Shown here: positions 21,800-33,356 of the stretch, one piece after another
Layout: each line of letters starts with the position of its first letter
How positions within the stretch are numbered: position 1 is the first letter of the stretch
DNA from: Cristatella mucedo
Taxonomy: Eukaryota; Bryozoa; Phylactolaemata; Cristatellidae
Direction of reading: 5' to 3'
DNA: 64,000 nucleotides
Assembly (NCBI GenBank): GCA_009760855.2
Contig: WPIO01000046.1
Coordinates: 745,001 to 809,000, forward strand
Notes under the pieces: generated by a model
What the model was told of the DNA's origin: nothing
The model's input: the letters and a program-made list of their open reading frames with translations, nothing else
Databases searched by the model: none
Program-made: the position numbers and the translations under genes

Positions 21800-21953
21800 T
21801 TTTATAGCGCTCTATGAGAACTTAGTCTCTATTCAGGCGCTTCACACATGCTACAGGGCTCGAGCATACAACCTCGGCTATCGAATACGTTCACCTTGAC
21901 CTCGGTCGGAGCGAGCACCTTAACCACTGGGCCAAACCAGCGTGGCACATGAA
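21800..21953 (-). mobile_element. SINE2 copy, right arm of a tail-to-tail pair
   Basis: The minus strand reads GCTGGTTTGGCCCAGTGGTT (A-box region), CTCGCTCCGACCGAGGTCAA, a B-box-like TGCTCGAGCCCTG and the hairpin tail with GCGCCTGAATAGAGAC. It meets the plus-strand tail at about 21799. Confidence 0.8.
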
Positions 21954-22089
21954 AATTAATTATACAATTATGTGTAGGGACTTCATGTATGCTGAAAAGT
22001 AAGCGTGTCAATTGTTTAGCGATGCGTGCTGTATTGGCGGGCGTAAGCAGACAAGGGACAATTCACACGGACGGAGGAAATGCTGAGTG

Positions 22090-23040
22090 TGAGGAACAGT
22101 GTGTGGATCAGGATCTTCTTTTTAAATCCCGTTTAGTCGGGGGGGTATATATGACGTCTGTCGGGAACGCTTTCCAGGCATTGAAAGCACGCGAACCAAT
22201 GGCACGGCCTCTAAAATTGAGTCGCAGAACAGGTTTGAAAATGACACGCGGTTTGATGGGAAGCGAATGCAGATCGAATAGAACCCATTTATTGACGAAA
22301 AGCTGCGTCTTTCCCAACCGAAAAGCCTTAGAAAATTTTAGCTCCAAACTGCGAGCAACTTGTAGCACTGGCAGGAAAACCTACCTGTAGCGAGTTACAA
22401 AAGTCAAGATTAGACATGACAAACGCGCGGACCAGTGTTGGGGCTCCGCTGTACCGCATAATAGCGTATTACGTCGGCTGATGTCGACAAAGGAGAAAAG
22501 CGGAACCGGTAATATACTTTGGAATTCTCCAGGACCAGGATCGGTCATGGCGATCGTGCGCTCTTGCTTGGCTTTCTGCAATTGCTAATACACTGCGCCT
22601 GCGCCGTATTGTCAATACTATCGTTTGCTGTTCGCGACTGCTCGCACAAGCACGACAGCCAGCTTGGCTGCTTATCCTTATCTAAACGAGCTCGAATTGT
22701 AGCACCGTTACGCAGCTGTAAGTACGCAGACTTGACTGCGGAGCTGGCGTGCTGTTCATCTAGTGCTAGGTCAAGTTGGAACAGGGCACTCAGGCTGTGG
22801 GCAGAAGCTACAAGAGATATGCTGGCCGAGCCCATTTTGAGGTTTAGACTTTCCAGTTGTTGAATGACACTAGGTTTGTCCATAACTAGTGAGCTGGTTT
22901 TATCGTTACTTAGTTTGAGAAAAAAGTTGCTGCCTTTCAAAGTGCGAATATCAACAGTTGCAAGAGAGTTAAGAAATTTCGGCACGCTGAAAGGCTGAGA
23001 TCGAAGCAGAAGTCTGCGGCTGCGTATCCTACGCATATAG
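22090..23040 (-). mobile_element. LINE A-related reverse-transcriptase relic (divergent)
   Basis: The minus strand at 22545-23036 gives FLKLSNDKTSSLVMDKPSVI then KMGSASISLV and LDLALDEQHASSAVKSAYL. These parallel FLKLNDDKTNLLVMGKPSVI and the downstream segment of LINE A. At 22108-22368 a C-terminal segment GRAIGSRAFNAWKAFPTDV parallels DRAFSSYAPTAWNSLPT. The spacing and divergence suggest an older or distinct subfamily. No hairpin tail was found at its left end. Confidence 0.7.
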
Positions 23041-23154
23041 AAATAGAATTAATGTGCTCGGTGATTATATTGCGTCTGAAAGGAGCGTCTGAATTGTGAA
23101 AGTGGACCAAGCACGCATCCTTGGAGTCCTGCCATTCAAGTTAGCTGATTTAAC

Positions 23155-23480
23155 AGTCGATGACTCTGGACCGTCGCAACGTCGCGGCGCTACGATTTTC
23201 CGCCTGTCAATCGACGCTAATTCTAACCAGGCAGCCGCAGGGCCAGCGCGACCTTGGGACAAAACAGCGACCAGGAGACCTCTCCAAAAAATGCAGCCTT
23301 AGGCACGCAAGCACCGGCAGCATGCAACAGCCAAGCGAGTGTGTGTGCGTGCACGCAGGTCGACGCTCTCACCGACCTATGGATTAAACAGGCAGAATTC
23401 TTATAGTGATCTTCAAAGTGGTCGAACCGAGGCGCCATTTCAAGCCTGATCACGCGAAGGCGATGCCGGCCTGGAACGAC
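23155..23480. repeat. Left arm of a ~325-bp inverted repeat
   Basis: The arm is nearly identical to the reverse complement of 24203-24525, with only about half a dozen differences by eye. It includes a minus-strand SINE1-like 3' segment near 23390-23480. Confidence 0.92.
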
Positions 23481-23914
23481 CGTGTTAGACGTAGCAGCCA
23501 AAGCGGAAGCGGAAAGGCAAGCGGGTGCAAGACGAAATGCCGGGTGATTAAGAGAGGCAAAAACTATCGGCCGGCAGAGGACACCGTGCGGCGATGGTAG
23601 ACAGAAATACGAGACAAGCAGCCGCAAAAATCGGCAGATAAGAGACAGTGCGGCGTTTGCGGCGACGGAGAAGCAGTCGCGGCAGCGGCACATCCGGCTG
23701 CAAGCCAAAACGAGTTTGACCGCTGAATTTCTGACGCGCCGAGTGCTTTGACAAAAAAAGAAAAGGCTGAGCTGAAGCGAGCTGAGCTGGATAGGCGAAG
23801 GGGCGGCTTGCGAGGACGAGGACGAGAACGGGGAAGCGGAGGAACTGTGTCCGCGAAGCATCTCTCTCACCCCAGCATCTCTCTTTTCGCTAGGTAAGCT
23901 ACTCTTGATCGCCA

Positions 23915-24128
23915 GTCGTTCTTGAGCGCCTCTCTTAATTCGCCTCGGCATCATCGCAAGCTAGATTAGTTATAGGTATCCTGGACATAGGTATCTATAG
24001 GTATCCATAGGTATCCACAGGTATCACGGGCATCACTACGATGGTTTGTGTCGTATCTCAGAGGGAAATTTGAGAGGCTTGATGTCAACGGGCAGCAGTC
24101 ATCTGCGGAGCCTTTAAAGTATGGCCCA
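23915..24128 (+). mobile_element. LINE A fragment with an internal decamer repeat
   Basis: CGTTCTTGAGCGCCTCTC and GGCATCACTACGATGG...CTCAGAGGGAAATTTGAG align with the LINE A segment encoding VLQERLSSRLGITGT and WFRSYLSGRL. Between them lies a (ATAGGTATCC)-type tandem repeat (about 23968-24030), which is absent from other copies. It lies in the spacer of the inverted repeat. Confidence 0.65.
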
Positions 24129-24144
24129 CGGGTCTTCGCCCCGG

Positions 24145-24300
24145 AAGTAAGGTGCTCGCTCTTCACGACCCGGATCGTGGGTTCGAGTCTTGCAGGGAGC
24201 GATCGTTCCAGGCCGGCATCGCCTTCGCTGATCAGGCTTGAAATGGCGCCTCGGTTCGACCACTTTGAAGATCACTATAAGAATTCTGCCTGTTTAATCC
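24145..24300 (+). mobile_element. SINE1 copy overlapping the right arm of the inverted repeat
   Basis: GATCGTGGGTTCGAGTCTTG (B box) is followed by CGATCGTTCCAGG...CATCGCC and TCACTATAAGAATTCTGCC and TGTTTAATCC. This is the SINE1 order and end. Confidence 0.6.
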
Positions 24301-24525
24301 ATAGGTCGGTGAGAGCGTCGACCTGCGTACACGCACACACACTCACTTGGCTGTTGCATGCTGCCGGTGCTTGCGTGCCTAAGGCTGCATTTTTTGGAGA
24401 GGTCTCCTGGTCGCTGTTTTGTCCCAAGGTCGCGCTGGCCCTGCGGCTGCCTGGTTAGAATTAGCGTCGATTGACAGGTGGAAAATCGTAGCGCCGCGAC
24501 GCTGCGACGGTCCAGAGTCATCGAC
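24203..24525. repeat. Right arm of the ~325-bp inverted repeat
   Basis: It mirrors 23155-23480 across a spacer of about 720 bp. High identity indicates a recent duplication or ongoing gene conversion. Confidence 0.92.
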
Positions 24526-24711
24526 TCTGTTGAGCCCAAGCGATAGCTCAGAGCTGCATGGCAGCCTAGAGTGCTATAGCTAGCACGAGGCTTGTCTCCA
24601 CTTGTCCACAAGCCGAACCACTCGACGAATAGTGAGACGCCTTCCAGACATTGACTACAGCTGCGCTGCTGCTCTGCCTCGCACTGACGCCGCTCTGCTG
24701 CTCATTTAATG

Positions 24712-24895
24712 CAACGCATCTCCGTCGTCCCATCACTCGGCAAAGCCACAAAAACTGAATGGGTGGTGATGATAATGATGACTGAACCGCCGCTTCTCCA
24801 AAAACCGCTTAGGCTGTGCGTGCGCAATGCTAAACTCTCCTGCGTCACAACAACGTTGTCTCTGGGGCTTTGTGCAGTTACAGACGAAGATACAG
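24712..24895. mobile_element. Inverted pair of LINE B 3' ends
   Basis: A minus-strand LINE B end (ACGCATCTCCGTC, CAAAGCCACAAAAACTGAAT) at 24712-24770 is followed by a plus-strand end at 24803-24895. The latter has CCGCTTAGGCTGTGCG, AAACTCTCCTGCGTC and CAGTTACAGACGAAGATA. Confidence 0.65.
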
Positions 24896-26240
24896 CCTCG
24901 GTCGGCCTTGGGGGCAAGATAGCAGTCTCTGGCTTTCTTCCGGCCTTCGGACGGCCGGCACTTGAGCCCGTCGCCACCGCCTACGAGGCTTTCGCAGACT
25001 CCCCGATTGGAGCGCTGCCGCGCTGCGTGAAGCGAACGAGCAACCTTCACGGCAACACGGCCGCTAATCGCCGTTCGAAACAGCGCCGGGCGTCTTGCAC
25101 CGGCAGCGAGTAGAGACGAGCTCTCTCAGACACCGATCTGCCCGCAGGGCGCTCTCACTGAAAGCGGAAGTGAGAGCGAGAGAGATGCAGCGACAAAGGC
25201 AGAGAGGAGAGAGGAGACGGGTGGCGAGCCAGTTTCTCCCCGGCGACCTGCTCCAGCGGGATTAATTGCGGCGGTCTGCCCTCTGGTCTCAAATGGCTGC
25301 AACGAAGCGGCGATTAGCCGATTAATTGTTTGAACGGGCGTCGCTAGAGATCGTTTTCGAGTTCGAATTATTGCGCTAATAAATCGGCGGCTCTGCGTTT
25401 TTTCCATCCGCGATGCCACTGCCGCAGCTGCGCTGCGCCGGGTCGCAATCCGCTGCTCCAATTCGCCAGTCCGATTGTGTGCGCTCCGTGCGCCGCGTCC
25501 GAGCGGCGAGGCGAATCTCGCGCGCGATCGGCCGCCGCCGCGACTCGCCTCGCCTCCGCCACCGCCGCCACCACCGCTGCCCTAGTGTCTCGCTGCAGCG
25601 ATGGGACCTGCGGCGGCGACGACAGCGGCAGGCAGCGGCGGCGGGTCCGATCGCTGCAGCCTCGATCCGCTAGCCAGCTCCGCGCCAGCGCGCCGTTCGG
25701 AGGATTGTCTCCCGGTGAGCAGCGGAAGGAGCGGAAGCGCTGTCGTAGGCGGGATAAGAAAATTAGCCTGCACCGGCTGCCTATTCCCTTGCGGCTTCTT
25801 ATCTAAACCCGCCGAACCCGCAGACGTACGAGGAGCGCCGTCCGGCGTCCAGGCGGCGGCGGATCGATCCGCGGTGGCGGCGGCGGCGGCGGCGGCTCGC
25901 CCCTCGGTGGCGCCCATCTCCGGGCAGCCGACGAACGACGCCGCTCGCCTTTCCGTCATTTCATTTCCGGCGTCTAGTGTGGCAAAATCTTCGCGGCTGC
26001 CCGCCTTCTCTCGCTCGTGCCTCGGTGCTGCTGCGTCCCCATCTGCTACGTCGCCCGTCACCAAGTCCTGCCGCGTCAGCTGTCTCTGCACAGCATGAAT
26101 ATTTTCGCTCTCGATCGACGCCTGAGGCGCTTCCGGATTATAGGCTCGTTGGCGTCGTTCTGCTTGCATTCTGCTTCTCCTGTCAGCGAGCGGAGGGGGC
26201 GTTGAGCGAGCTGACATCTTAATGACTCGCGTCGGGACGG
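24896..26240. other. CpG-rich island with open frames on both strands
   Basis: High CpG density and GCC/GGC repeats. The longest frames are 211 codons on the minus strand (25582-26217) and 165 codons on the plus strand (25601-26098). Both are Ala/Arg/Ser-rich without a domain. It may be the upstream or 5' UTR part of a gene, such as the candidate at 26266-26436, or a promoter. The strand is undecided. Confidence 0.4.
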
Positions 26241-26265
26241 CCTCAAGGGGATGACCAGATCAAAA

Positions 26266-26436
26266 CTAACGGACGCAGTTCAGCGAGAACGGATCGGTAG
26301 CACAAGCCACCGTTGCAGACACTTTCGCTGAGTGATCCAATTGCCTCCCATGGATATTCACCGACGGATCAGCCTCGGCATTGAGATGGCGCAGATCGAA
26401 GCTGTCTAGCTCGTGGCTGCTGCTGCTGCTGCCCAT
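26266..26436 (-). CDS. Candidate first exon or small protein with an N-myristoylation-like start
   Basis: A 56-codon minus-strand frame starts MGSSSSSHELDSFDLRHL and ends at TAG (26266-26268). MG followed by small Ser residues fits an N-myristoylation signal. The start context has G at -3 and G at +4, and it sits at the edge of a CpG island. The first 30 or so residues look like a real N-terminus. The remainder may be read-through past a splice donor, for example GTGAAT after DPS, near 26362. I do not recognise the family and found no partner exon, so this is only a candidate. Confidence 0.3.
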   Translation of the reverse strand: MGSSSSSHELDSFDLRHLNAEADPSVNIHGRQLDHSAKVSATVACATDPFSLNCVR

Positions 26437-27640
26437 GACCGCGGCTGCGGTGCAAATCAGCAGAGAGTGAGAGTCGATGCCTCCGTCGCGCTGACAGCAG
26501 CGTGAGGTCGATTTAAAATTACCGAGCAGCAGCTGAAGCAGCGTTCCGTTCCGTTTGAAATGCTTTCACATCCCACAAGCAGGTACGCGACAGGGAAGGC
26601 CTGTTTGCAACATCGCAAATTGATTAGGTAAAGCGATTGAGATTGGACATTTCCAAGCTAAGGCAAGTGATTGCGTTAGGCTTCCGCGAAGCTGCTGAGA
26701 TGCTATGAAAGGAAAACCAATCGCCACCCTTAGCTAATCAGTCGGAGCGTCATAGCATATGCAGCCTCGTTACACAAGCGCACTCGTACACTGAGACCAC
26801 CCGTGGCTGGCGCAGAGACCGCTTCCGTTCGTAGTTAGTCGCGTCTGTGACGGTAGTCATCTTTCTCAGATCCGGGCTTCGAGCTCCGCTACCGAGACAG
26901 GCTCTTCTGCACAAGACAGGCTCTTCTGCACACTTTCCGTTAGGCGGCTCCGAAATCGGCGAGCAGCGAGGCTCAGAGGCTCGCCCCGTCGCGGCGCGAC
27001 GCGAAGCGTAAGCGGCCGCTCGTAGAAACGCTAGCACTGGCAGACCCGGGACGCAAATCGCCTGCCTTCTCGAAATAGTTCGGGTCTGACATGGCTAATA
27101 CAGCGGAAGCACCAGCGGTGATGGGCGGGCCAGATTAGTTACAGATGATTCAGACTCGGTCCGAGACTCTCCGTCCTCAGCTACTCGTTCACAGCGAGCC
27201 ACGCTTTTCAAAGGCAATGCCGCTTCGCACCGCTAGCGGCCGAGTCCTAGCCTCGCCGGCGAGGGTAATAATGCACTTGATAAAACGAGGGTCTGCGAAG
27301 CATGCACTTCGAAGGCATTTCCTTCAGCTCATCGGGAAATGTCTTGCCTCGCCAAGATAGTTGGTAGAATGTTCAGCCAGTCACGGCTCCGGTATGACGC
27401 CATCTGGATTCCGAATTGGTGCACTTTAATGGGAGGGGGCAGTGTACGGCTCGACCCGGTGCGGCCTCCACCAGGTACAACCACGCCGGGTGAAATTTAA
27501 TTATAGGCTTCCGGGCATGCTAAAGCGATCGCTTGATAGTCTGGCCGTCTCCACGTTTGAATTACTGCTGTCTCGACTGATTAGCTATTCCAATAAAATA
27601 CAAAATAAAATCATTATCTTTTTCTTATGGAGGTGTACGT
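26437..27640. other. Non-coding DNA, nothing recognised
   Basis: Moderately GC-rich, with a repeated CAGGCTCTTCTGCACA block near 26900. A short stretch at about 27270 (AATAATGCACTTGATAAAACG) resembles the LINE A 3' tail on the minus strand. No exon identified. Confidence 0.35.
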
Positions 27641-27643
27641 GAT

Positions 27644-27890
<247 letters not shown>

Positions 27891-27959
27891 GAAAGCAAAC
27901 GGCGGGCTCTAGCACTCATTTAGACCTCGCTGATAAGCTCTGAGCAGCCTGCATGCAGC

Positions 27960-28870
27960 ATCTTACTCGCTTACCTCAATTGCAGCCTGCATCTATGACA
28001 CTAGCTCGTGGATGGCCACTGACTTCCTGAAGCTTGACGATTCTGAGACCAACCTAATAGCTAGAGTCTAGCAAGCCTATTAACAACTTGAAGTAGCAAA
28101 ACCTCACCCTCAAGATTGGTATATCTAAAATCACCCCAGTGACTGCTGCCCCCCCCCCCGTAATCTGGGCCGCCTATTTCAAAACGATCTGTCATGGAAT
28201 GAGGACAGTGCCTCCACTGTCAAGTCGTCCTACTTGCAGTCAAGTAACATTGCCAAAATCGTGGCCTGGTTAGACATGAGTACGACAGCCAAACTAGTTC
28301 AGGCTTTTGGGAGATAGCGACGAGATTATTGCATTTCCCTCATTCAGGACTCCCGGCCTGTGAATCGTCTGCAGCTGGTGCAAAACTCAGACGCTGACGT
28401 CTGGTCTTTGGTCGACGGCGTAGCTGCCACATCACGCTGCTGCTGCCTGAGATTTACTGCTCACTGTCAGCATTGAATCGACTTCCTAAGGTCATCGCTT
28501 TTGATCTCAGGTCGCTTCCCCACGCTTGCACCACCAGCCTGCCTCTCTGACCTCCTTGCTCCCCCGGACACGTGCTCTCGCGGACCACCTACCAACTCCT
28601 CGGCTTCCAGTCATCTCGCAGTTCCTCTCACTCTTGGGGATCGGGCTTGCGGTTCGTATGGGCTGAAAGTCTGGAACTCGCTTTCGGAGTCTGCAATGAC
28701 TTTGCATCATTCAAGTTCCGCTCTGGTTTCTTGCCCTTGAGAGCTTGGCTTTTCCACCCTTGAGAGCTTGGTTTTTTTGTTCATTCTGTACGTCCTTTGC
28801 TTGCTCACCTATGCACGATTCGCACATGATAATAGTCAGGTGTCCTACTAACCCTGAGTATCTTTTGCGT
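27960..28870 (+). mobile_element. LINE C, reverse-transcriptase C-terminal half and 3' UTR
   Basis: The plus strand gives IYDTSSWMATDFLKLDDSET, which parallels IDDIRTWMAANFLKLNDDKT of LINE A. Segments equivalent to NLGVLFQNDL and AAKLVQAF follow, with stops, then a C-terminal KVWNSLSES block near 28670. The same element is seen at 3655-4400. It contains a 12-base poly-C run near 28149. Confidence 0.65.
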
Positions 28871-29700
28871 GCGTTAGCATGCACCGGCCTAAGTATGAAA
28901 CTTGGGCTCTTTTTCAAGTGCTTGCCTTGGCCTGCTACCGCGAACGTCCTTTACGCCATTGGTTATGGTTCATGTGGACAGATTTAGTTCTCATCGGGTG
29001 TTATAAAACGACCTGCTACTATATTTATTATTCGGGCATCCTACTCAGCCTTCTTATGAATAGTCTGCTTCTGGGAAGATCACGGTCTGACCTGATTTCC
29101 CACCTTGGCTTAATCTTGGCTACTCCTATAATCGGAGTCCTGAGATACGTGGGAGGAATTAGGCTGAGACCGTTAGGCGAAACTTATGATGCTCCTAATA
29201 ATGGCTCTACGCACGCTACGCTCAGCACCGCTCTTTTAACATTTCACTCCCAATTCACCCCCAAGTCCCTAGCCCTGGCCAATTGTTCCGGCAGTAACGA
29301 AAAGTACGATCAAAATCAAAACCAACTACCCAACTAGCGGTCGTTAAATTGGCAGACTAGTTTACATACCCAGACCCCATATTGCCGTAAACCCTTCGGA
29401 AATCGATTGATTGCCTCGGGACCGACACCAAATATTTGCCCTCCGTTTGTTAGTCTTACTGGACCCATGTGTGTACGCATACCGATGGGCTAACACGACA
29501 CCTCGGAAATCTATGGCTCTTCCGAAACCATTGTTGCATCAGCTTCGTGTCAACTTCGCCCATCCATGGTGCTTGCAACTTGGCTTGGCCACACGCAGAT
29601 AGCTCCACGCGACAAGGCACGATTCAACACACCCCCTTGCAAGTTAGGCAAGGGCTTAGCAATGCAACCCGACGATATCAACGACCAACAAGCGCCCCCG
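28871..29700. other. Non-coding DNA, nothing recognised
   Basis: A 152-codon plus-strand frame (28879-29337) crosses the 3' flank of LINE C. It shows no recognisable motif and is probably chance. Confidence 0.35.
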
Positions 29701-29711
29701 TGCAGCATGCT

Positions 29712-29824
29712 GTGGTCTGGCTAATCCGTGCATCGTGCCCTGGTCTGGCTAATCCGTGCATCGTGCCCTGGTCTGGCTAATCCGTGCATCGTGCCCTGGT
29801 CTGGCTAATCCGTGCATCGTGCCC
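29712..29824. repeat. 28-bp tandem repeat, four units
   Basis: The unit is made of TGGTCTGGCTAATCCGTG plus CATCGTGCCC. Four near-identical copies lie head to tail. Confidence 0.95.
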
Positions 29825-30164
29825 TGATCATTCGAATCTGGTGGTAGCAAGCGCTCGGAAACGAGCACGGGACGGTTGCAGACAAGTCGTTCGTGCGTGC
29901 TGTGCTGCTTTGCTGCATAACTAAATAAATAAATACGTCCTTAGCCTCGAGTAGTGTTACTGCATCCTTCAATCGAGCTCTTTTAGGCCACTCATAAAGA
30001 AGTAGAAAAGAGACCAGGAGAACGGAAGCAACTTCTTCCAGTCTCCCTATTCACGTTCCTTCCTAAGACATTGGAACGATAAGTGGCTGACTATCTAAAC
30101 TCTTATATTGACACAAAAAACTTAGAAACTAAGGCCAAGTCTGGTTGCTAGTTCTGCCGAATCT

Positions 30165-30375
30165 CTCTCGACTGGATCAGCATTTAGTGGACCAGTGATC
30201 AGTGGATCAGTGGATTGGTGGATCAGTGGACCAGTGATCAGCGGACCAGTGGACCAGTGATCAGTGGACCAGTGATCACTGGACCAGTGATCAGTGGGCC
30301 AGTGGATCAGTGAGCCAGTGGATCAGTGATCGGTGGACCAGTGGACCAGTGATCAGCATTTAATGGACCAGTGAT
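30165..30375. repeat. Minisatellite of GGACCAGTGATCAGT-like units
   Basis: Variable 8-18 bp units built from GGACCAGT, GGATCAGT and GATCAGC. It replaces the part of LINE A between the NHSIESALL region and the ERLSSRLG region. Confidence 0.9.
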
Positions 30376-31142
30376 CGCCTAATGCTTTTTGGGCGCCTTT
30401 CATCTCGCCTTGTGCATCACAGGCCGCACCCTGCACTGGTGTCTCGGTCCTATCTCGGCGGGTTGGTTGGAGATATCGGAGCCCAATTGTCAACTGCCAA
30501 CGGTCACCCGGTGAACCTTTCCCCGTGCATTTGCTTCGTGTCAAGTATTTTTTCAAAATCTGTACTCTCTCCCCTCCTCCCTACGTAAACATCAAGCGTA
30601 AACTCGGCTTTCATTTTCATGTAAACGAAGCTGTATATATATATATGTATATGTATAGCTGTGCTATGTATAGCTGTGCTTTGGTCCCTCCCCGTCTTGA
30701 AGCTCGCGCCTAACTTGCTCAACATTGTTGCAGCATTTATTGCTGAAATTTGCACTAACACGGAGTCGAAATATCTCAAAAAATTTAATGATGAAAAAAT
30801 TCAACTTAATAGCTATGGGAAAATCAAGTAAGTGGTACTCAGAAACTGGAAAACATCACCCTCTAAATGGGCTCCGTAGACTCCTCGGATATTTATGATA
30901 TCTCCTGCTCGAAATCGAGGCGTCATATTTCAAAGTGACCGTACACTGGCTGATCGCATCAGCTCCACAGTCACGTCAGCCGACTTTCAGCTAATTAGCA
31001 TATAAGGATACCACATTTAAGATGTTGTGCAAATTTATTACATCCCGCCTGAACTTCTGTAACTGCATACTTTCAGGTCTTCACGCCCGTGCTGTCGCAT
31101 AACTCGGCAGCGGATTTTCCCGTCGAGAACGTTTATCAACTG

Positions 31143-31532
<390 letters not shown>

Positions 31533-32284
31533 GACAGTGGCTCTTCATCAAGGAGTGCATTGATTTCAAAGTTCTGTCGCTGACCTTCGGCCCCTGCATT
31601 GTCATGCTCCGCCCTACCTGTCGGAATCATTCCCTTCTCGGGCTTATCGTTGTACCGTATGCTCTTCCGACTCAGGCGGATGAGCTGAGCCACTAAACAA
31701 CATCAAACCTCTGGAGGCCGTGCTTTTATTTCATACGCTCCCAAAGCCAGGTACTCACTCCCGACTGACGTTACGACAGCCACTGACTTAACATTTAAAT
31801 AAAAGCTATAAACTCAAACGTTCCCCACAAAATCGTATCAGTCCATGCGAGCTGTCCTTTACGTGCTCATAGTGCTGGCGTGCATGTTATCACTAACCAA
31901 TTGACACGTTGCTTTCAAGCATGAGTAACGTGCTTATAAAGTCCTATAAATCGATTCGTTTATCAAAGCACCCTCTATAAATCTACCGCTACCATACGAT
32001 GCATCAGCGGTGCACTTTGAGACGCGGCTGTATTAATGGCCCGAGTCCTAGCTCAAAGCCCCACACGGAGAGAGCTAGCGCTATGGAATAAAGGGCGGTG
32101 ACCACAGCGACAAGCGAGTCCTGCAAGGTCAAGGCTAAAGTACCGCACACAATATTTAGTGCGAGCGTCACACTGGCGGCAGCGGACCCAGTAAGGCGCT
32201 GGCTATGCATCGGCAACCACTGGCCGACCGACCGACCGACCAGCTCCAGGTTTCGCACAGTCGAAGCGGCCTGCTTTTGTAGGC

Positions 32285-32485
32285 GGCGCATCCTAACGGC
32301 GCCATTTCCTGTGCAAATACTATCTGATTTAACAGCCTCTTTTTGTATAGCGACAGAAGAGCCTTTGCGGCTATCGCCACCGATTGCAGTGGCGATAAAG
32401 GATCGTCCACCGCAGGATTCGAACCCACGACCTCAATGCCGAGGTCGTGAAAGCAACCGCCTTACCTAGTGTGCCATTACGGCTC
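32285..32485 (-). mobile_element. SINE1, well-preserved copy
   Basis: On the minus strand the element starts GAGCCGTAATGGCACACTAG (A box). Then come GTTGCTTTCACGACCTCGG and the B box GTGGGTTCGAATCCTGCGG. The body has GATCCTTTATCGCCACTGC and ends TCGCTATACAAAAAGAGGCT then GTTAAATCAG. Confidence 0.85.
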
Positions 32486-32609
32486 ACAAAATGCCCAGTC
32501 ACAGTTACGGGGCGCGTCGGCTGGCGAGCCGACACGCTCTTCAGCTGTCCAAAGATTAGCTGTCCCTGGCAAGGTTAAGACATTACCCCCTTCGTTGAAT
32601 CCTGCCTAG

Positions 32610-32835
32610 GTCACTGCTTTAGCAATCTGCCTGCATCTCGCAGAATGGGCATTCGTCACCAAGGCCAAGGCCAAAGACTCGTCGGGAAAAGGAAGTAAAC
32701 ACGGCTCTGCGCGGTCTGCCGTAAACGCAGCAACTGTCACCTCGCCGACACCACTTTCCTTCGACCTGCACACTGGCTTTCCATCAAGAGGCGATGTCGA
32801 CTTTGGAAGTCCTGGCACTCACTTTCAGGTCACCC
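32610..32835 (+). mobile_element. LINE A reverse-transcriptase fragment
   Basis: CTGTCACCTCGCCGACACC...TTCGACCTGCACACTGGC and CATCAAGAGGCGATGTCGAC match the CHITPLLTDLHWLPVKQRID region. CTGGCACTCACTTTCAGGTC matches the LSLTFRS region. Confidence 0.6.
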
Positions 32836-33064
32836 GCTTCGCGGTAGCAAGTTGGTCCGCTGTACACAGGACATAACTGTAGCAACCAGGCCTCCTACGT
32901 ATCTTACCGAAAGCTCGCAAGACTCGTAATCGATTCTGCCCAGCCGTGCCCTGCTCCCCCACAGCCTTGGCCTTGGCTGATGCGAGGCAGCGAGCTCGAG
33001 TCAGCCAAACCAGTACGCCCCCTACGCTGAGTAGGAAATCGTGCAGCCGGCTCGCTCCCGCGGT

Positions 33065-33226
<162 letters not shown>

Positions 33227-33356
33227 CGTCTTCCGTCTCGGAGCAGCTATTTGTGGTTCGCTGCAGCACTTTAATTGCACACATATGCGGGCTCGCCGCC
33301 GCCGAAACTTCCAGCAGCTCGCCCGCGACCTGCTCGCTACAGAGCTGCACGCACCG

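Noticed and set aside
25582-26217. 211-codon minus-strand and 165-codon plus-strand frames
   Set aside because: They overlap on opposite strands in GC-rich DNA. Neither has a recognisable domain, so neither is called as a gene.
28879-29337. 152-codon frame after LINE C
   Set aside because: It crosses the LINE C 3' flank, shows no motif, and has no splice context. Likely a chance frame.
32285-32485. SINE1 as a partner of LINE B because both contain CGCTATACAAAA
   Set aside because: The shared 12 bases lie inside the LINE B 3' region, not at its end, and the terminal sequences differ. Probably coincidence.
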